NCBI GenBank assembly: GCA_002245135.1
Contig: NGBS01000602.1
Location: 1 to 64,000 of the forward strand
Reading direction: 5' to 3'
Source of the DNA: Proteromonas lacertae
Taxonomy: Eukaryota; Sar; Bigyra; Opalinata; Proteromonadidae
DNA: 64,000 nucleotides
The translations under genes were made by a program, and so were the position numbers. Every line of letters begins with the position of its first letter. The stretch's first letter is position 1. This document shows, piece after piece, positions 57,301-64,000 of this stretch. The notes below the pieces were generated by a model. That model saw only the letters and a list, made by a program, of their open reading frames with translations. It ran no database searches and had not been told where the DNA came from.

Positions 57301-60217
57301 CATACTTTAATGATGAATCATAAACAATAGCGAAATCTTTCACTGTCCTACTTTTATATCCAAAAATAACGTTAATATAATGAGCAGGAATTCTACTCAT
57401 TTGTATTATATTCTCATTGCTATATTCACCTTCACTTGGAAATACATCAAACAACAATTTATGATGTTTTGATAAATAAGGTGCTACAATATCTCTTTCT
57501 TCATTAGTAAAGTCAAAATTAAGGTATTGATATATAAAAAAACAATAATAATAAAAAGATATTTTGCAGTTCCAAAGAATGCAACAACATCTTCATAATC
57601 TATACTATCCAAATACGATTTCAAATCATTTATATTGCCTAAATGAGGCATAATTCCTTTAATAACTTTACCATCTATCCCACCATAATTTTCATTCAAT
57701 AAATTGATCATTAATGTGAAATACTGTGTATAATATTCATCATAATCTTTAGTTATTTCATTTCTAATATGTAAAAAAATGATTCTAGAAGTTTCTCTTG
57801 TAATAACATTTCCATCATCTATCCAATCACATCTCTTTGATAAATCACTATAACTGTAACTTAGTGGAATATTAAATCCATCATCTAATAATTCAATTTC
57901 ACCATTTCCATTGATTTTTCCTAATTTTATTTGTGCAATACTAAATCCTTCATTATTCCAAGATATTTTACCACCAGGACCATTATAGCTTGCATAACCC
58001 ATTACAGATTTAATGGCATTTATATCATAAGAATATACAATATTAACTGCATTTGCTAGTAAGAATATTTGACTATAACTAATAGCCATATTTGAAGTAA
58101 TAACTGGATCTTCACCATAAACATCTTTTAGCTTTTTTCTTAATATATCTGAAGTATCATCTCTAATTGTATTGAAATAATAACCCATTACATATTGATT
58201 TTCAAACTATTACATAATAATCATATATATATATATATATAATACATATGTTTTATTAGAATTAGCTATCATTCTTTCATCTACAGTAAATGCTAATACT
58301 GGATATTTCTCAGGATCAAGTTCTTTTCTTTTATAACTTTCAAAGAAAGGAATTTGATATTCCATATCACATACATCCACTACTAAACACTCAATATTCT
58401 CACAACTCTTCAATATACTACTACAAGCTCCTTGGCTTGGCGCAGAATCAGCAAACATTAGTGAATACTCACCTCTCAATGTTAATCTTTCTTGAGCTAT
58501 AATATATTTAATTGCACTATATCCTTGTTGACATAACAGTGTATTGCATGTTAATATAAATATGTTAGTGTATTGCTTAAATAATGTATGAATACCTCTT
58601 GATAAATATGTATTGAATGGTATATCAGCATTCATTATATATTTATTACAATATTCTCCTCCTATTGGTGCTATATTGATATAGAGTAAATTCATAAATC
58701 CAAAATCTATTAATATATATATATATATATAACACAATCAAATATATACATTGAAGTAGTGTATCAAGATCATCGATTGTTGCATATATTAAAACAGCTG
58801 CTATTTTGAACTGACTTGAATATCGAATAAATTGATTTCCAAATTCTATTTTACCCACTGCAGAGTCAATTAATATTGGAACAATTGGTTTACCCATAAC
58901 AAGATTCTATATATATATATATAAATTAAATAATAATATACTTCTTTATTTATAGTATCAATTGCAGTTAAAACAGCAATCAAACTTTGGCTTGACAAAT
59001 ATCCTTTTTCTTTCAAACCATAAAATGATAATATAATAAACAATCCATCTAATGGATAATAGGGAGGAGAATTTAATATATTACAAGTCATATTTATTGG
59101 ATAACCTGTAATTTGAGCTGTTGGAGTATTTGTTAAATCACCAACAACTATTTCCATATCCTTTTCCAATACTACAGATGCTGTACTATCTACTTTTCCA
59201 ATGAATATATTACTGATTAAATGATTGCTTTTAAGCAATGTATAAGATATACCCAATGATTCAGTAACTTTACCATACAGTTCATAATACAATAGATTAA
59301 GTGTCAAACCACTTTTTGCCATATATTTTTGACTGAATAACTCCAACATTTGATATCTATAAAAAGTATAGAGAAGTAAAGAAATATAAAATATACAATA
59401 ATATTTCAAATGAACTAAAAGTATATGGAGAACTATAACCCAATCTTGTAGCTAATTCATCATCATCAATAAATAAAAATTCACTTGCAATATAACTTTT
59501 ATCATAATCAGCTGGAGTATCCAAGACAGTTTTTCTATCTAAATCAAAATGAATTAATTTATAATTATCAGTAAAAATAGCTGTAACATAACCTGCAATA
59601 TCTGATGCTAGTTTAGGATAAAAGTTATATATAACAAAACTATCTTTACCTATTAACGATTTAACTTTCTTCAAATGGTCTTCCACTTCTGTATTTAACG
59701 GATCTGTTTTTAAAAATGTAAAATCACCATTATTAGCATATTGAGTTAGAAATACTTTCAATTGAATATTACACGCATCGTCTGGTCCAAGGATAATATT
59801 CTGTCTGTACCTGCTCTTTAACTTGTCAATTACTAAAAATTTCGAATGACAACTATCAAAACCATAAGCTGTGTGAGATGTGCAAGAAGTGTGTGTAGAT
59901 GGAGCAATATTTATGGATGCTTGACCATAATCATTAGCTACACTATTTAACAGATCTGGAGATATGTTTGGCATGTAACTATAAACAAATTGATAATCTC
60001 TAGATATGTGTGAATAGGTAGTATTAACCTCATCAATATTCGATTCATCAACGTTTGCATAATCTACTTCAAATGCTGTTGTCTGTAGGGATGAATATGA
60101 GGTACATAAGGTATTAAACATTGTTTTTAAGTTTAAATCTGCATTTATAAATTTCACTTTTATTTTGGCTAATGCCAATTCTACTACTATTATCAGCAAT
60201 ATAAATAAATTAAACAT
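48383..60217 (-). CDS. Giant receptor: about nine type 1 periplasmic-binding domains plus 7TM
   Basis: Reading 60217 to 48383. The signal peptide is MFNLFILLIIVVELALA. About ten short introns lie in the first 4 kb; one exon of about 7.6 kb (56336-48787) is intron-free, and a last intron of about 67 nt lies inside the 7TM region. Total roughly 3,800 residues. The extracellular part repeats a UrtA/AmiC-like ligand-binding module. Each ends with a C-D-W-like motif: KRCDWIDDG, YYVCNWNKY, GYVCDWSNA, TYICDFSQD, FTCDWTDKG and SVCKFGKR, and each has an ENVFY(T/G)G-type loop. I count nine modules, the most complete being VTVGILNSFSGKFEVTERAM. Then seven membrane helices start at SVLYSIYWVLMGLSSLLSI, with a class C-like layout, and a Ser/Thr-rich tail (TSTAGGQSLLMSS) ends at 48383. 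Confidence 0.85.
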
Positions 60218-60287
60218 AACGAAATTTTAAATTTTAAAATGAACAAGCTAATATCAAACTTTAACAAATTTGAAATTTGAAATTTGA

Positions 60288-61526
60288 ATGTTATCAATAT
60301 ACTTTTTATCAATTATATTATCAATTTCAATAGTAATATGCGATGATAATGTATATTCTTCCTTTAAACCACATAAAGTATATTCTCATACTCAGACCGT
60401 TGAGTATTTGGAGTTTTCTAATGTATGCTTAGGATTAAATCCAAGCAAAAATGTGATAATATATTTTGAAAACCCAGAGGAAGAAAGATTTCAGATTTCA
60501 CTGTTAAAATTATATAGAAGTTTTTTTGAAACTACAAATTTTGTATATAAGTATGGATCATTACCAAATACATCCTTTGTACAATCTGAGAATGTGTGGG
60601 TGATAAGTCAGTATGTAAAAAGACATATAATTCATTTTATGGAGTTATATATGTCTTTATGGTTTTATAATAATGAATATGATATGCCTCCAATTGACAC
60701 ACTTATAAATCTTGTATATTTACCAGAGAATGATCTTGATTTTAATTATTTACTATATAAACTATTAATAAACAATCTAAAATCCAAAACCAATATCTAT
60801 GAAACAGTATATATAAACAAAGTATTAAGAAAATATAAAATGTTATGTTTTAAACATATTAATCTATTCTTGAAACATGAAACAATCGGATTATTTACTT
60901 GTTTCAGTAATAAGAATGAACATATAAGATTTCGAGATTATATACTTGATGAATTAAAAATGAAAAGAAAGATCGAATCCTCAAAAATAAGAAGAATCCG
61001 AGTTGGATTAATAGTTCGAAATGAAAATGAAAAACTACAAAATCGAAATATCTTAAATTTGAATGAAGTATATAGATTAATAAAAGCGAAATGTAAAAAT
61101 GTAGATGAAATTTCAATAATCTCATTTGAGAAACTAAATCCAAAAGAACAAATTAAAGAAATAATGAAATACAATTTAATAATCTCTCCTCATGGTTGTT
61201 CTTTGTTTAATATGATTTGGTTAATCGAAAGAAAAGTGATGATAATCGAGATATTTAATCGATATTTCATAAGACAAGAGTTATTGAAACAATCAATATC
61301 ATATGAATATCATTATATTCCAATATTTACAACTCAACAGATATATTCAAACGAACAAGAATATGATTATTATGATAATCCGTTGTATTATATAAAGAAT
61401 GATTTAATTTGTAATGGATTTGCTTGCCTTGGTATTAGTTTTGATCGAACCAATTATGATATATATGTAAATCTTCGAGTTTTATCCTTTAGTATAGATT
61501 TAAGTATAAATTATTTAAATAACTAA
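60288..61526 (+). CDS. GT61-like glycosyltransferase
   Basis: Single exon, 412 residues. It starts MLSIYFLSIILSISIVICDD, a signal peptide or signal anchor, so it acts in the secretory pathway. The key match is in the C-terminal half: RVGLIVRNENEKLQNRNILN, then LIISPHGCSLFNMIWL, which follows the 'HG(A)(G/S)L.N..(F/W)' motif of family 61 (DUF563) transferases. The earlier NVWVISQYVKRHIIHFMEL also fits. Family members add sugars (xylose, arabinose or GlcNAc) to proteins or polysaccharides; the donor cannot be read here. It is divergent from the giant receptor gene with a 70-base spacer, so the two may be co-regulated. Confidence 0.75.
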   Translation: MLSIYFLSIILSISIVICDDNVYSSFKPHKVYSHTQTVEYLEFSNVCLGLNPSKNVIIYFENPEEERFQISLLKLYRSFFETTNFVYKYGSLPNTSFVQSENVWVISQYVKRHIIHFMELYMSLWFYNNEYDMPPIDTLINLVYLPENDLDFNYLLYKLLINNLKSKTNIYETVYINKVLRKYKMLCFKHINLFLKHETIGLFTCFSNKNEHIRFRDYILDELKMKRKIESSKIRRIRVGLIVRNENEKLQNRNILNLNEVYRLIKAKCKNVDEISIISFEKLNPKEQIKEIMKYNLIISPHGCSLFNMIWLIERKVMIIEIFNRYFIRQELLKQSISYEYHYIPIFTTQQIYSNEQEYDYYDNPLYYIKNDLICNGFACLGISFDRTNYDIYVNLRVLSFSIDLSINYLNN

Positions 61527-61664
61527 TTATCATACTTGAATATTTTGTTATGTGTGTTAAAATTACAGTTACAGTATTGAGTTTGTGTAGTATAACAAAT
61601 TATATTCATAAATTAGCAAAATAGAATATCAAACACACAAGCTTTTCATTTTTTAAAAACCAAT

Positions 61665-63989
61665 ATGAAGCCTATCCAATTTAGTTTGAAGAGTTCAAAA
61701 TCTTCATCTTTAAGTAAAATGAATCAAGAAAAAATTGCAACATTCGCTTTTGGTAATACCACAAAATCTAAATATCAGGCTGTATTTCATTGAAGTTTAT
61801 CCTATAGGAAAAAGAAAAGAAAGAAGAAAGGGAGAAAAAAGAATTAGAAGAAGCTATGAAACTCTACAAAGACTTTGAAGAAGATAGCTTCAATTTTGTT
61901 CCAAAGAAGAAAATAAAAACATCAAACATATTTGATGATAGTTCATCACAGATTAGTATAGTTTATTGATGTTAAGTAAAATAATTTAGATGATAATTTT
62001 GATGAAAATAAACCACCAGCTCCACCACCTCCTGCAGCTATTAGAAGAGGGAAACCTAAGTATTATTTTGTATAAGATGTTTATGATAGAAAGAAAATAG
62101 ATGAATTTCTAGAGAAAATAAAAAATGAACAAGAAAAAGTTGGTAATAAAGATGAATATGATTCGAAAGAAAGGAAAACTAATATGTAAATATAATAAAA
62201 AACTACTTTTGTGTAATATATATAATATAGATTTATTATAAATATATCTCGAAGTGTAACAGAAGATGATTTATATAATTTCTTTTCAAAATATGGAACA
62301 ATTACTAGTGTAAAAATAAAAGCACCAAAAGATACTGACAGAAAAACAAATGTTGCATTTGTTAATTACACCAAGCCAAGATTTGCAGAAATTGCAAAAG
62401 CTGAATTAGATGGAAAAGAATTTAGAGTATATTTGAATATCAAAATTATATTTATTGATAGGGTTTAACTATAAGAATATCATGGGGAAGAGATCAACCA
62501 GATTCTTCAGATAATAACAATTGTTTCTATTTAAAACAATTACATTTTCAAAATAGAAATTACAAAGGTGAATTATTAGATGATAAAATGATATATGTAA
62601 AACCACCAAAGCTCGAAATTAAAAGAAAGATAATCGATTTATTAGCAGAATATATATCAAAATGTGGAAGTGTATTTGAAGAGAGAATAATTCAAAGAGA
62701 AAGGAATAATAATGATTTTACATTTCTATTGCATGAAGGATCACCAGAAAATCAATATTATAGATGGAGAGTTTATTCATTGTGTAATGGTGATAGTTTT
62801 TATAATTGGAATACTGAACCATTTCAGATGTTTATAAATGGACCAAAATGGATTCCTCCTAGTTATGAAGAGATGGGAATGTATATATATATATATATAT
62901 ATATAAATTGTGAAATATATAAATAATATTTATTATTATAGCACACAATCAAAGTATGAACATATGAAAAGTCAAGCAATAATGAAATTGACAGATAAAG
63001 AATATGAAGTGTTTAGTGATTTATTACTGGATGTTGATTTGACTAGAAAGTCAATAAGAAATGCGATGGTATATTGTCTTGAACATGCAGAAGCTGCAAG
63101 TGAAATTGCTAATATAATTTGTCAAAATACAACAACTACTAATACATCCATTCCTTCCAAAGTATTATTATTATAAATAAATCTATTAATAGGTTGCAAA
63201 GATATATTTAATAAGTGATATATTGTACAATAGTAGTAGTGGTGTAAAAGGTGCATCAGCATATAGATCAGAGTTTGAAGTATTTTATATTTATATATTT
63301 ATGTATAGGATCGATTACCTGATTTGTTTGAAGAATTAGGAAAAATATATAGAAATATTGATGGGCATTTAACAAGCGTAGGAATGAAAGAAAGAATGAT
63401 GAATATATTGAAAGTATGGCATGATTGGGGATTATTCCCAACATCGTATATATTAGGTTTAGAAGCATCTGTATTTTATGATGTATTATTATATTTTTTT
63501 CTCTTTTATTTTTTTTAGCCAAATATTGATGCAATTGAACATAGTGATGATTTGCATATTGAAGATATGAATGAAACAAAATTAAAAGGAGAATGTTTAA
63601 AATGTGGTATATCAATAGATTCTACACCCAGTGAATTAATACAAAAATTAAATAGAAATAGAAGTTACATTAATAGGAAATACGAAAATCAAGATAAAGA
63701 GAATGAAAATGAAAAGAAGAAAGGAAAAGAAGAGTATGATATAATGAAAAGTTATGAAAAGAATGAGAAGAAAACTCAGAAAATAGGAACATGGGTAGAA
63801 ATGACTAGTGATAACGAAGATGAGCAGCAAACTGAGATAATTCAGACAAATTCTGAAATTAATGAAGAAAGTCAACAAAAAGAGAATATAAATACAGAAG
63901 ATGATGATATTGATGGAGAACCAATAGATAATGATGATATCGATGGAGAACCTATAGATGATGAAGACATCGATGGTGAGCCATTGTAA
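61665..63989 (+). CDS. U2SURP: U2 snRNP-associated SURP/RRM/CID protein SR140
   Basis: Starts at 61665 (MKPIQFSLKSSKSSSLSKMN). At least seven short introns, including 61782-61807 (26 nt), one of 34 nt, one of 30 nt, one of 45 nt and one of 35 nt, keep phase throughout. The domains come in the SR140 order: a charged N-helix (KEREKKELEEAMKLYKDFEE), an RRM (FIINISRSVTEDDLYNFFSK), 'TIRISWGRDQPDS', a SURP module (IIDLLAEYISKCGSVFEERI, then YRWRVYSLCNGD), and a CID (LTDKEYEVFSDLLLDVDLTR, then KIYLISDILYNSSSGVKGAS). The C-terminus has the family's DIDGEPI repeat three times. SR140 acts with U2 at the branch site. The gene ends just inside the window. Confidence 0.93.
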
Positions 63990-64000
63990 TTTATAAATTT

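Noticed and set aside
56538-58897. Several separate short genes on the minus strand
   Set aside because: The pieces end in TA-rich or Tyr/Ile strings that are introns; joined by phase they are exons of the giant receptor.
62882-62904. Tyr-Ile repeat protein tail in SR140
   Set aside because: It is the translated start of a TA-filled intron; the next exon continues the domain in phase.

Overview
The window comes from a very AT-rich, intron-bearing eukaryote that reads the standard stop codons. Host genes are cut by extremely short introns, mostly 25-38 nt, GT...AG, often ending TATAG or TTTAG. The gene set (Scc2 with a PHD finger, SR140/U2SURP, CWC25, IMP3, Rpp38, a YANK kinase, an MKKS/BBS6-like chaperonin, class C-like 7TM receptors, an RGS-fused 7TM protein) points to a free-living or gut protist with a flagellum or cilium. 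I cannot name the species. A metamonad or another AT-rich protist with reduced introns fits, but this is inference.

Region 1 (1 to about 10.9 kb) is a Polinton-like / adintovirus-like integrated element. It carries a morphogenesis module on the minus strand (penton-like protein, double jelly-roll major capsid protein, FtsK/HerA-type packaging ATPase), two small arginine-rich proteins, and several small unknown proteins. The left edge is decayed and leaves the window. No polymerase or integrase is visible here. Its right flank (10.2-10.9 kb) has a 26-bp tandem repeat and hairpins, followed by a small protein with SUMO-interaction-like motifs.

Region 2 (11.7-17.6 kb) is a graveyard. A BTB / Ig-like (PIG) / SPRY gene copy is broken and carries a 624-bp MITE with 41-bp inverted repeats and a 7-bp target duplication. 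Next to it lies a 3.26-kb DNA transposon with CAGKGTTGTAT ends and remains of a Tnp2-like transposase.

Region 3 (17.7-33.8 kb) holds host genes: a membrane-anchored kinase-TPR protein with a damaged kinase domain, RNase P protein Rpp38, tRNA-Ala(AGC), cohesin loader Scc2, a PH domain fused to a Sec1/Munc18 protein, an MKKS-like chaperonin, a secreted CBM9-like protein, an LRR protein and the splicing factor CWC25.

Region 4 (33.9-48.4 kb) has a Cache-7TM-RGS receptor, a YANK-type AGC kinase with a myristoylation-type N terminus, a pseudokinase, a second broken BTB/PIG/SPRY copy, an unrecognised gene, IMP3 and an elongin C-like/LRR protein.

Region 5 (48.4-64 kb) is dominated by one giant minus-strand receptor gene: about nine tandem type 1 periplasmic-binding domains ahead of a 7TM domain, roughly 3,800 residues. 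A GT61-like glycosyltransferase and the U2 snRNP-associated SR140 gene follow. CDS coordinates given here span the introns.
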